DNA of 64,000 nt, taken from assembly GCA_020746835.1 (NCBI GenBank), contig JAGPNK010000004.1, forward strand, positions 1,116,001-1,180,000, given 5' to 3'. The first letter of the stretch is position 1, and every line of letters begins with the position of its first letter. The stretch comes from Stachybotrys elegans (taxonomy: Eukaryota > Ascomycota > Sordariomycetes > Hypocreales > Stachybotryaceae). This document shows positions 36,134-46,260 of this stretch, piece after piece. The position numbers were made by a program, and so were the translations under genes. The notes beneath the pieces were generated by a model that searched no databases, had not been told where the DNA came from, and saw nothing but the letters and a program-made list of their open reading frames with translations.

Positions 36134-39058
36134 TCATGCTCCTGCCACCACAGCCAGGGTATTATAGATGACCTTCTTGACGTCGTACAAGGTGCTCCTG
36201 CGTCCACCCACGGGCAGCCCCACGTTCTCGACGTCGATGCGTCCCTCGGCCGTCTTGCGCACGGCCAGCGACCCGTCCACCACCAGCGTACCCTCGCCAC
36301 GGAACTCGGCCGCGTGTCCGGCCGCCTGCATGGCCCGCCGCAAGTCCGCGAGACGCAGGTCGCCCACGTGAAGCGGTTGCGCTGCCGCGCGCGCCGTGGC
36401 CACCATGTTGCCTGAGAGCGCGTCGAGTGTCGGCAGAGACGTCGCGGCGCCGCTGCCGGCCCTGGTGATGAGGGCCGTCGAGGGCTCCATCTTCTGGCGC
36501 TTGTTGGATGCGTCCTCCGAGTCGGGTCGCTCTTCGGTCTGCTGTGCTTCAGGGGCGAGCACCTGGCCTGTGATGGTGACGATGCCCAAGCCCCTGACGT
36601 TCTGCCACTTGAGCTTCTTGACGAGGGCATCTGATAGCTTGACCACCCATGCGTTGGTGTCAACGCTTGCGTCGACCGAGACACCAATTTGAGGAGTGTG
36701 CACCTCAAGGCCTAGCGCCGTGCGACAGTCCTCAGCCAACATCTGTGTCTCCTCGCTTGTTCCTCCCACTAGGATCAGCTTTCGAGGCTGAATGAGCGGT
36801 AGAAGCATGTTGAGACTCCTCTTGTCGTGTATTCCGCTAAAGTCCACCATGGCAATGCGCATGTTGACCGTAACGGTCTCTGTCTCGTAGACAAGCTTGG
36901 CCGGACCAGAAGGCTCCTCACCATCCGCGTCCTCCACCATATCGAGCTCGTCGAGCACATGCGCGTCCGTAGCGTGTGTGCCATCACCGTCGTCGGCTGA
37001 TCCGGCCCTGTTGAGATTTGGTCTCTTGCCAGCGCCTGTTCCCGAAGTGTTTTTGGCAACATCATCCCATTTGCGCTTCTTGCCCAGCTTGTCCTCATCC
37101 GTAGCCATTTGTCCCCCGTCAGCGGCGTCATCTTCTTTCTCTTCCGCTCTCAGATAGTCCTCGGGCCGGATGAGTTCGCCGAAATCGTCGTTCCTCTTCC
37201 TTCTGATCGCCATGGGGAACCAACGCTCTCGGCCCTTCTTTCCTCTCGAGTCGAAGTCGTACACACCCTTCTTCTTGATCAAGATGTTCACGCCAAGATC
37301 CTCATCTCGTAGGACGACGTTCTTGCGGTTGGCCTGGCCCATGGTAGTCACATTCAGGGCCTTGCCTTGCTGCTCACCATCTTCATCTTCTGAATCAGAA
37401 GACGAGTCGGACGACGCGTCGTCTGCAACGTCAGCAGATGGCTCAAGTACCGTAGATCCACCTGCTTGTTGCGTGGCTTGAAGCTGCCGTTGTGTTGCCA
37501 GCCACTGTTGGTAGACGGCCAGCTCATCTCCTTCCAAAGCCTGCCGACGCGCCTCCTTCACTTCCAGCTCCCTCCCCCCGCTGTAGACGAGCTCCAGGTT
37601 GTCACCAGCTTGGGTCTGCTCAACGGAGACGCCATCCTTCCTCTCCTTCCACCATTCCCAGAGCGTACGTGCGATGGAAGGGGTGTCTTTCTTGGCCATC
37701 CCGGGCTTGTCGGTAAGGATGACGAGGTTTCTAGAATCCCTTGCCAAGCCTCTCACCAAGTCCTTGGAGAAGCCCCATTCCATGCTCATGTCGCTGGCAA
37801 GGATCACGCGCCCTTCTGTCTGCACATTGTCGTTACCCATGCTGAGGAGCTTCGCGATCTGGGCCTTGCGTTCCAGCATTCGCAGGTACCTGAAATCGAA
37901 AGGCCCTCCATCTTTCTTCTCTGCAGCACCATTGACTTTCCGCTGGCCCTCGGCAAAGGCTTCAAACTCTTGCACTATGCTGTCGTCCATCCACTCAAGC
38001 ATGCTCCTTGCGTAGCGCATGGTGCTCGAAACATTGCGGCCAGCTAGGTATAGCTTGGCTGACTTGAGTGTTCCATTTTCCTCCGAGTCGGTTCGCCAAG
38101 CATGTTCGAGCAGATATGACATTTCCAGGACCCGAGCGCTCGAATCCACGGGAATGAGGACAGTCCCTCCTCGGCTGACGCAGAGCTTGATCATCTCGAC
38201 CAAGTGCTCATCTCGCTTGGCACGACCGCCGGCCTGCGCAGTTCTATCTGCGCCACGGCTGCTGCAGATGAGAGCGGTAGGTTTGCGGAGCTGCTCGATG
38301 ACTTCAGCGCCACCAGCACCTGCGCCTCCTAACCATGCAGCTCCGGCAAACACGTTCTCGCGGGCTTGGTTCCAATCTACTGCATAAACAATGGACTCGA
38401 GTCCGTGCTGGATATGCCATATCGTGCCTCCAAGGGTATGACCAGAGTTGTAGGCCGTCACGGTGAGTCCATTGAGTGGTGGGGAGAAGGGCGAAGGGAG
38501 TGGCTGGTGTGGCTGAGAGTATTTCAACGGCTGGATGAGCGAGAAGTATCGTGCAATCTCGTCGGCAGTCGGCGACTGGAGGAGGAGGTTTTGGGCTGTT
38601 GTCGCGGTTTGCGAATATGCGTAGGCCGTTTCGGATAGCGAGCTGGCGGGTATCGTGGTGGCGGCTGCGGGAGTCGACGAGTACAGGTCTTGCGTCAGGG
38701 TACGGCCCATGTCAATGACAGGTCGAGTCGCGTAGACGGGTATCTGAGTGAATCGGGGAAAGTTCCTGCAGCAATGGGCATAGGCGGCAAGATGCGACGC
38801 TGTCGCGTGGGTAAGCAGGATCAGGGACAGCGTAGGGACTTGTCTGTCGCCGAGTTAGCGACTCTGCATCGGGAGCGTCTGTCCCTCGGTACAAGGGCAG
38901 GGAATGACCTACTTCTCAAGCTCCTTGAGCTTCTCAATGTCAAAGGACTCGTCCCATCCCAGGTCGACCAGCACCTTGACCCCTCCGTCGAGCTCGAGGA
39001 GGGATTGCGATGCCAGCGACTCGGCATGGGCGCCCTGCAGAGGGCAGAAGGTGAACAT
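36134..39058 (-). CDS. cft2: Cleavage and polyadenylation factor subunit CPSF100/Cft2, 951 aa
   Basis: Two exons, 39058-38913 and 38843-36134, with a 69-bp intron (GTAGGT donor, GCGACAG acceptor). The joined frame is exactly 952 codons including stop. The N-terminus MFTFCPLQGAHAESLASQSLLE is typical for CPSF2. It has a metallo-beta-lactamase fold followed by a beta-CASP domain (about residues 240-400, including DSRNLVILTDKPG) and a C-terminal region with the second half of the lactamase fold. The zinc-ligand signature HxHxDH of the active nuclease CPSF73 is degenerate: LTHATASH with only His61 and His66. This is normal for CPSF100, a catalytically inactive partner of CPSF73/Ysh1 in pre-mRNA 3'-end cleavage. 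An acidic Ser/Asp/Glu linker (about 420-440) interrupts the second half, as in other fungal members. Confidence 0.95.
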
Positions 39059-39583
39059 GTTGGGCGGATTCGGCGCGGCGCCTATTGCTCGCCCATATCG
39101 CGGCAGCAGTGTATCGCGAAGAGTGGCCGTCTGCGTGGCGCAAATGGTGATGAGTTGTCTGGAATCTTGAGCTTGAGTAGTTCAGGATCAGAACAATGGA
39201 TGCATCTCAAGCTCGCGTCACAATCCTTGTCACAGGCACGCAGCACATTGTCGGTACGTATCTTTTTTTCTTGTCCCTGCTAGAAAAGGTTAGGGGACAA
39301 TACCACAGCGTCAGCTACCCTATACTTTGCTTTCCATCATTTCAACCGACCACATGTTTGTTTTCTATCACAACATCTGCTGAATACACTGCGGTAAATC
39401 CTACAATCGGTATTCGGAATACCGTCTCGTGATACCGAGGGATTGTTCTCTCGCACAGGCCGTCAATACTTGCATTGGAAACATGCTGCGGTCCATACAG
39501 CTTGCCTATCATCCAGTTGCTGGACAAACGATCGATATCATACACAAGGTGAAGCTGGAATCGCCCTCGATACGTCGTTGACA
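39059..39583. promoter_or_regulatory. Divergent region between CFT2 and HET-domain gene
   Basis: 525 bp separating two divergent genes. The plus strand has a short frame at 39196 (MDASQARVTILVTGTQHIVG) ending at a GTACGT that could be a donor, so a small upstream exon or transcript is possible. I could not join it convincingly to the HET frame, which itself is open from 39443 without an ATG before 39584. Confidence 0.45.
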
Positions 39584-41275
39584 ATGGACGAAAACACTCC
39601 TGCAACCACAATCATCAAGTCGTTGGGCGGCCTGCCTCTAGGTATGAGGACTGATACCCGTAGCTGGGAGAGCGTCATGATTGAATATCTGGCAACATCA
39701 CAAATTTCAGCACTCTACTTGGCTCGTCTTGGAGGAGGAGATTTTCGCGAATTTATATCAGCTTTAAAATACCCCTACTCGTGTATAGAACACCCCGTGT
39801 ACGAAGCACTGGATGTCTTGCTCGCCATGACGGAATACCAGTATTTGCCACTGAAAACCACCGATGACTCCATCCGATTATTGCAGTTAAGAAAGGGTAC
39901 AGCACATGACGATGTAACCTGCCTGCTGTTCGAAACCTCTCTCCATGGTGAGGGCCTGCCATACCAGGCATTGTCCTACTCTTGGCGTGATGATACAGAG
40001 GCAGCAGAAGCCTGGCCGGGCCATACCAGATGCATCCGGATCAACAGCCTTGACCACTTCGTGACAGAGAGCCTGCATCTGGCTTTGCAGAGAGTTCGTC
40101 GTCTGGACCGTGATATCATCCTGTGGGTTGACGCCATCTGCATCAACCAAGACGACATGCGGGAAAAGGGTCATCAAGTCAAGCAAATGGGCGACGTGTA
40201 TAAAACGGCGGATGAAGTCATCATTTGGCTTGGGCCGAGCGACGACTCTATCGATGCTCTGATGGAACTAATCGTATTGGTCGATCAACATGCCACGGAA
40301 GCCTACGCATTTGGGACGACAAAGCTCTGGAGCAGTCTCTGCCAACAGGCTATGGCTGGGCTTGAGAGAGAGCTCTCGCCAGAGGTTCGGCTAAAGCATG
40401 TTCACGCTCTCGAGGCTCTGCTACGAAGGTCGTGGTTCAGCAGGGTCTGGGTTCTCCAGGAAGTCGCCAAAGCGAGGAATGCGACCGCGTATTGCGGCTC
40501 ATCCTCATGTGCCGCGAGAACGTTTGCCCTCATGCCATCGCTGCTCGGAGTGCAGGCCAACAGTCACGTTCAAGCTGTCCTCGACATACTCCCGCGACTT
40601 CGCAACAACACCTGGTGGTCATCGACGCGGAGCCTCCATGACCTGATGATTAGATTTGAAAAGAGTGAAGCCTCGGTCCAGAGGGATCGAATCTATGCGC
40701 TGCTTGGCTTGTCAGAGGACGCTTGTGACCCTGTGGTATTCTATCCCTGCTACGAGAAGGACGACCTGAGGGTGTGTCAAGATACTGCACACTTCATTCT
40801 GTTTGGAGAGATCCGTCCCGCGGCCGCCTATACCTTTCCACCGATGACGCTCGGCGATTTGTATCTGCCCCGACATTGGTTGGCAGGGAGTGTTTTGGAC
40901 TGGGCGATGTCCAAGCAAGAGGGCATCAAAACGGCACAGCTTCTCGTTGATGAATTGAATAGGAGAGGAGATTCGGTGTACGAGGTGGCAACACATATTG
41001 CAGCAGAGCACAGCAGTCACGAACCCCTGGAGATACGGGCTATTCCAAGCCCTTATTTCACCATCGAGGGCGAGAAGACCGAAAAGGTATTAAAGATTGT
41101 ATCAAACCAAGACCCTCAGCTTTTCATAACTTCTCCCTACCCGCTACAACAACGCAATACTCTATCGGCATCACCCCTACGGCCTCCTATTCTCCCCGAG
41201 GAGTCTGTCCCAACTGACGTGGAAGATTTATTGAGTCGGCCAGCAGAGCTCAAGCGGGTAGAAGAAAACTTCTAG
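39584..41275 (+). CDS. HET-domain (heterokaryon incompatibility) protein, 563 aa
   Basis: Intronless frame; the ATG at 39584 is the first in the open frame, which extends back to 39443. HET boxes are clear: YQALSYSW at 127-134 and ILWVDAICINQDD at 179-191, followed by QVKQMGDVYKTADEVIIWLGP. A usual lead-in, YQYLPLKTTDDSIRLLQL, starts near residue 85, so the first 80 residues are extra. They contain LGGLPL at 14-19, reminiscent of the GLPL box of NB-ARC proteins but too short to prove it. HET domains are TIR-like effector modules whose activation triggers cell death when genetically different hyphae fuse. Here the domain is near the N-terminus of a stand-alone protein with an unannotated C-terminal half; no repeat or NTPase domain is visible. 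Its partner, if any, is unknown. Confidence 0.88.
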   Translation: MDENTPATTIIKSLGGLPLGMRTDTRSWESVMIEYLATSQISALYLARLGGGDFREFISALKYPYSCIEHPVYEALDVLLAMTEYQYLPLKTTDDSIRLLQLRKGTAHDDVTCLLFETSLHGEGLPYQALSYSWRDDTEAAEAWPGHTRCIRINSLDHFVTESLHLALQRVRRLDRDIILWVDAICINQDDMREKGHQVKQMGDVYKTADEVIIWLGPSDDSIDALMELIVLVDQHATEAYAFGTTKLWSSLCQQAMAGLERELSPEVRLKHVHALEALLRRSWFSRVWVLQEVAKARNATAYCGSSSCAARTFALMPSLLGVQANSHVQAVLDILPRLRNNTWWSSTRSLHDLMIRFEKSEASVQRDRIYALLGLSEDACDPVVFYPCYEKDDLRVCQDTAHFILFGEIRPAAAYTFPPMTLGDLYLPRHWLAGSVLDWAMSKQEGIKTAQLLVDELNRRGDSVYEVATHIAAEHSSHEPLEIRAIPSPYFTIEGEKTEKVLKIVSNQDPQLFITSPYPLQQRNTLSASPLRPPILPEESVPTDVEDLLSRPAELKRVEENF

Positions 41276-42710
41276 ACGACATGAACGACTAGAGTGGTTC
41301 CCTGCCAGAAATGCCCTCTTCGTTGTCTTCGTATGAGTAGTCAACCTATTAGGGGAAAGAAGTCCAGTCACTGGGAAAGGCTAAACAGTGTTTCCGCTAG
41401 ACAACAAAGCACCCCTTGATATCAAGACAGCGGGTGCTCTCTCACGCTGATCCTCAAACTCGACCCGCCACCTACCCCCCGAGTTTGTCCATTGCGTCGT
41501 CATTTGTCCCAGTTTCGAGACTCATGACCGCACCCCCAACTCATCATGGAACATACGGAGATAGACACTGCCTCCATCGCTTCAGGGGGGATCTTCGCAG
41601 CAGAGGGGGCCAACGGGGGGCACGACCCAGAGATACATCGTGCCAACCGTTGGCGAAGTAAAATAGAACCCCCGATGCCTTCAAACCTCACCCCATGACC
41701 CTGGTCAACCTCAACTTTCCATACACCCCCAATCATGGCAGAACCTCTGTATTTCTCCCCTAACCACACCATACGACTTGAGCTTGTTCCTAGGCTAGGA
41801 AGTGTCGGCATCTTAGCTCAGCCGCACGCGCGCGCGACGGATGCACCATTTCCCCAGCATACCTACATACCATCCTACGGCATCGAGCATCCGGATAGGC
41901 GTGTCAGACCAGCCCTTTTAAACCTTAAGCTATTATGCTTGACAGGCGCCTCTCCTTCCACCCACCCCCCGTGGCATCTGCGTGCCGGTAGGGTTCCTCT
42001 GATGACGCGGCCATTTGGGGGAGGGTCCTGCGACGTGTATGTACTTACTTGGTGGTTGTCCGCGCAAGCTTCGGCCTACGTAATAAGCGATAAGCTCCCC
42101 AAGATCTAGGCCCGGATTTCATGTCCTCCCTCTGTGCAATAGGCAGGGTCAGCGTGGACGACGGGCGGCATGGCATGACGGTGCTTGGCCATGTCTCCTC
42201 GAAGCGTGCCCAACGGCTATGATGTGCCGTGATGATATCCACACTTACCGTAGCCAAGACGATCGACTCGGAGGTACCCACCATGACAATCTTACAGCCA
42301 CGGAGTATGTGCTATGTAGATAGTTGTTTGTGCCTGGTGTGAGAGGAGGCAAATCGGGCAACAATCTTGCAATATTTATGTGCAAAGCATTCTGAGTATC
42401 ACAATAAAAACAAGTCAAATGTGTGCAATGTAATGAGACGTGCCATTCATAAACTAGATCCCTATGCCTGTCGTGATCAACCAGATCACCGGCCCGTGAT
42501 AACACTTGATCCGTGTTTTCCCCCAGACGCCAGCCAAGTGTGTTTATTCCTTGACAAAACCGTTATTCATTCCTGCCAAACCCTGTCTGCTTACATCGAG
42601 ACTGAGACGCCATGTGTAATGCTCCAAATCATATGAAGAATCGCCTAGGTAAAAGAAGAAAGAGAAGATATGGGCAGACCAGTGACCGCCCTTGGTCACG
42701 CTAGCCCGGC
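41276..42710. other. Convergent intergenic region, about 1.4 kb
   Basis: 3' flanks of the HET and WOPR genes. On the minus strand a small spliceable frame (ATG near 42284, GTAAGT donor near 42247) could encode about 40 residues; too weak to annotate as a gene. Nothing else recognised. Confidence 0.45.
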
Positions 42711-44021
42711 TTAGATGCAAAATTTGCGGTTAAGGATGCGCAGAGCCCTCTCGTCCTCAGTAGAGCCGCCAATCTTATCGGCGGCAAGAGCACAGGTTCT
42801 TGGGCTACTGTTCGCACTATTGACCTCATTGCCTGAGGGCGCAGGGTGCAACAGAGCCGACAGCGCAGCCTTGTTGCTGGCAGTTGGTGCGGCGTCCGAG
42901 TACAAGCTGCGCGGCGGGCTCGTGCTGAGAGGTCGAGTAGGCGGTGTGCTCAAAGGACCGAGTGATGGAGGAGTATGCCCAGCCCCAGTCACCGAGTTGA
43001 ATGCTGGTAGCGGCCCTTGCGGGTTCCTGGCTGATGTCGTGTTCAGTCGAGGATCGACCATGACAGCCTGGGCGGCTGCCTGTAGCTCGTGCTGGGGAGC
43101 GTAATCATGTAGCCGGGGCGGAGGTGAACGATGCTCTCTGTACTGTGGCTGATACGGTGCCACGGGAGCAGGCTTCGAGGGATATGGAGGCGGAAGCGGA
43201 GGACGATCATAAACAGCGTGGGCATGTGGCAGAGCTGGGGGAAGAGGCCCGGATGGAAGATGATGGTTGCCGGCGGGCGCGTAAGGGGCGCTTTGAGCGT
43301 ATGACGGTGCGTAGGGAGGCGTGACTGCAGGAGATAGTGGCCAGGAGTAGCCGGGTTGAGGATGTTGACCGTAGGGCACATGAGGCATCGGCGGTGGAGC
43401 TGCTTGTGATGGGTGTCCATGCATCATGTAAGGCGGTTGCATTGGCGTTCGGGTGAGCGCTGGCGTCTGGTTCGTGTCGCTGACACTGGACTCAGGATAC
43501 ATGCCCTTGACAGGCACGATGGCGCGCAGATTGGGGTCGGTAGAGGGCTGAGGCAGATCGACCTGCCCAGGCTGTGGTCTCGAGTAGTACGAGATGAGGT
43601 GAAGATGCTGTCCGGTAGATGTCGTGATGCTGAAGGACTGTTTCATCAGACCGTCGGCCTTGTATCGGTAGCCTTCGGGCTCTCCATCGTCTGGATCCTC
43701 GTCGCTAGCTCGGCCAGAATCAGGCGTCTTGTTGGAGCTTCGTTTGCCAGGACCGAAGCCTCCTCCTCTCTTTCCCTCCATCTCGCGATATGTGAGGAAG
43801 CTCCCCGAGACTCGACTGGCGCTCCAGGATTTTCCGTCTGTCCATCTCCTCATACCGGCTTCTCGCTCATCCCATACAAAAACGGAGCCAGATCGAATCG
43901 ATTGTCGTTCCTTCTCTGAAAGTCGTCGCTGAACACGAGGCAATAGTCCAAGGCGGCATGCCTCGAATAATTTGATGGCATCGGCGGGTGTCCGCACGTA
44001 GCCATGGTATGTCTCCATCAT
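42711..44021 (-). CDS. pac2: WOPR-domain transcription factor, Gti1/Pac2 family (Pac2-like), 436 aa
   Basis: Minus-strand frame with start at the tandem ATG pair 44021/44018 (MMETYHGYV); the frame is open further upstream but has no ATG there. The WOPR DNA-binding domain occupies about residues 2-170 in two boxes. Box A runs from ETYHGYVRTPADAIKLFEA through RRLSEKERQSIRSGSVFVW to RRWTDGKSWS and SFLTYREMEGKRGGG. Box B contains YKADGLMKQSFSI and HLHLISYYS. A variable Asp/Ser-rich linker separates them. The rest is Pro/Tyr/His-rich and disordered. Relatives include S. pombe Pac2 and Gti1, Candida Wor1, Histoplasma Ryp1 and Fusarium Sge1, master regulators of morphology, mating or virulence genes. 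The METYHG start groups it with Pac2 rather than with Sge1/Ryp1. Its upstream side is the longest gene-free stretch in the window. Confidence 0.93.
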   Translation of the reverse strand: MMETYHGYVRTPADAIKLFEACRLGLLPRVQRRLSEKERQSIRSGSVFVWDEREAGMRRWTDGKSWSASRVSGSFLTYREMEGKRGGGFGPGKRSSNKTPDSGRASDEDPDDGEPEGYRYKADGLMKQSFSITTSTGQHLHLISYYSRPQPGQVDLPQPSTDPNLRAIVPVKGMYPESSVSDTNQTPALTRTPMQPPYMMHGHPSQAAPPPMPHVPYGQHPQPGYSWPLSPAVTPPYAPSYAQSAPYAPAGNHHLPSGPLPPALPHAHAVYDRPPLPPPYPSKPAPVAPYQPQYREHRSPPPRLHDYAPQHELQAAAQAVMVDPRLNTTSARNPQGPLPAFNSVTGAGHTPPSLGPLSTPPTRPLSTSPPRSLYSDAAPTASNKAALSALLHPAPSGNEVNSANSSPRTCALAADKIGGSTEDERALRILNRKFCI

Positions 44022-45371
44022 TGCTGCGGTTTGCTGTGATGTCAAGGGCCGCGGGAGCCCATGGAACGTAGGGTTGCAGGCGAGTTGTAATCCAGGGGCA
44101 AACCAAGTGAATGATGGCGAAAACAGTCCGGGTAAGTCTTGGTTGCTTCGTCCCACGGAAGGACCAATAGATTTAGTCACCAGGAAACCCTCCCGAGCAA
44201 AGGGTTAGAGGCTGACAAATAGTGACGATACCAGTGTATCCAGAACCTGAAAATTAAATATCAGCACCTGAACCAGGAGAGCCATGGGAAAAAATGTGGT
44301 GAAGCCAAAGAAGGAAAACAAGAAGCGTCGCCACTTCACAAGGGGTACTGGAACGAAGGTGGGCGAAGGCGAGCCTCCTCACCAAGTGAAGCATCACCGA
44401 CATGCCCACCCATACAATGCAGTCCCAAAGGAATTTTGCCGCTTGGCGATGTGCATATCGTTGTGACAGGTACTCGTCTGCTGCCATGTACAGAGTTTCG
44501 GGAGATGATGAGGCATGCCACCTCGGCAGCCTGCGGCAACAAGCAGGAAGCAAAGCGTGACAGGTGGTGCAGCAGCGCGCAAATGGGATGTTGAGCGAGA
44601 TGATGTGATACACAGACGGGAGACGGCAGCGTGGGTGGACAGAGATGGTACCCTTTGACCGACGCCTCCATGATGGGTGGCAGGATAGCTCTTGCCAACA
44701 TGAAGCAACAAGGCAGTGAATGCCATTTCATCATGGGTAAGGAAGGTAGAGTGTGCGCAAATGGGTGTACCCAGCAAAGGCCAAAGAAACGAATACAAAG
44801 CACGAGACCAGCATACCTGATGGAGATAGAAAAGTGTCAAGTCGCGAAGGTTGAGCCAAGCTGAATGTCGAGGAGGAATCTCTGCAGTGTGTTGTGTGTG
44901 TGTGCGTGTGCAGTACAGAGCGCCAAGTTAAGATGCAGTGCAGTGGTGAGGTGCGTTGGTAGAGGTGTTTCGGCCAAGGAAGACTGGAAGTTGAAGTCGA
45001 GGTTGGACAGGGCAGGGTGGACAAGGAAAGAAAGGAATATTAAAAGATGCAAGAGGAAGAGAAGGGGAATGACCGGATCGATGTCAGAGGCGGCCGATGG
45101 ATAAGTCGGCGCACCAAGAGCCGGTCATGACCTGAGAAGAAAGCAAGCAGGTACCTTCGTACTTTCCATATGGAGCTAAGGTTGGTAGGTAAAGTAAAGT
45201 AAGGTAGGCACGGCACACGCTTAGCGGGGAAAGAGGGTGTGGTGCGTGTGGTAGGTGTGATAAATAAAATAATAAAATGGTAGGGAGGTGGAGTGGCTCT
45301 AGCAATGAGATGGTCCAGACAGGGCAGGCAGGCAAGTACTGCGCAAAGTCCCTGCCTGACAATCCGCAGGG

Positions 45372-45398
45372 TACCTGCCGTACCTGCCGTACCTGCCG
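45372..45398. repeat. Three perfect tandem copies of a 9-bp unit (TACCTGCCG)
   Basis: Copies at 45372-45380, 45381-45389 and 45390-45398, intergenic, followed by a diverged fourth (TGCGTGCC). Confidence 0.9.
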
Positions 45399-46247
45399 TG
45401 CGTGCCACCTTGCCTAATGCCTTATCTTGGCACTACCTTAGTAGCTGCATCGTACGGAGTATGTGACCTCCAACTGCCCATATTCTTTCCTTCCCTGCTC
45501 GGACGAGACGAGACACCTATGTTATGTATGTACGGACTGTGGAGGTTAATAAAGCTTACCTGCGTCTAGGAATTACAATCCGACAACGTCTTTGCCCATC
45601 GTCATCACCATCAGGGTTGCCGCCCGTTCTCGACCGACCTCATAAGCACGCGAACATGCCCTGGACCACGCCTCCTTGGCTGCAACAGCCGTGGCTGAGA
45701 TAGATCAATAAATCCGACCATGACACACGCGCCATATGCAGCTTCAAAGGGACACATGCAGTCGACCCAGAAGCCACCGCAAGGAGAACCCTAGCTGGGC
45801 GTTGGCCTCAGGAGAACAATCATTATTACTTTTGAGTACTGTACTCCTCCCTCCTCCCTCCTCCCTATCGATACTACAGTGCTGTGGTTCGGACGCTATA
45901 CGCAACACGCATCGCCTGTGTGCTTTCTTTCATGCCTGCCAGCCTGCGTCGTTTGAGCCCTGAGCAGGCACCCCATGGGAAAACCGGACCTTTTGAGAGG
46001 CCACTGGGTCGCCTCACCACAACGGGGGGTGTAGGTACCTAGGGTACTTCGTACTCCGTACAGTGTCCTGCTCGACTCCTGGGTGTGTTGGGGATCCTCA
46101 TCCTCCTCTAGGTACGGACATCTCTTCGGTGGCCCCCATACAATGGGTCCAGCTTACATTATGACAACCTGGAGGTTCCTTCTGAGCTAGAAAAAGTAGC
46201 GCGATGACCCACCGAGGCACCACAAAGCCAAACAATCCAATAGCCCA

Positions 46248-46260
46248 GGGGGGGGGGGGG
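46248..46260. repeat. G13 homopolymer
   Basis: Thirteen consecutive G in the desert; length may be uncertain in assembly. Confidence 0.8.

Noticed and set aside
37800..38900. Considered whether the metallo-beta-lactamase protein is the CPSF73 nuclease
   Set aside because: The HxHxDH ligand set is missing (LTHATASH) and the N-terminus is of CPSF100 type, so it is the inactive Cft2 subunit.
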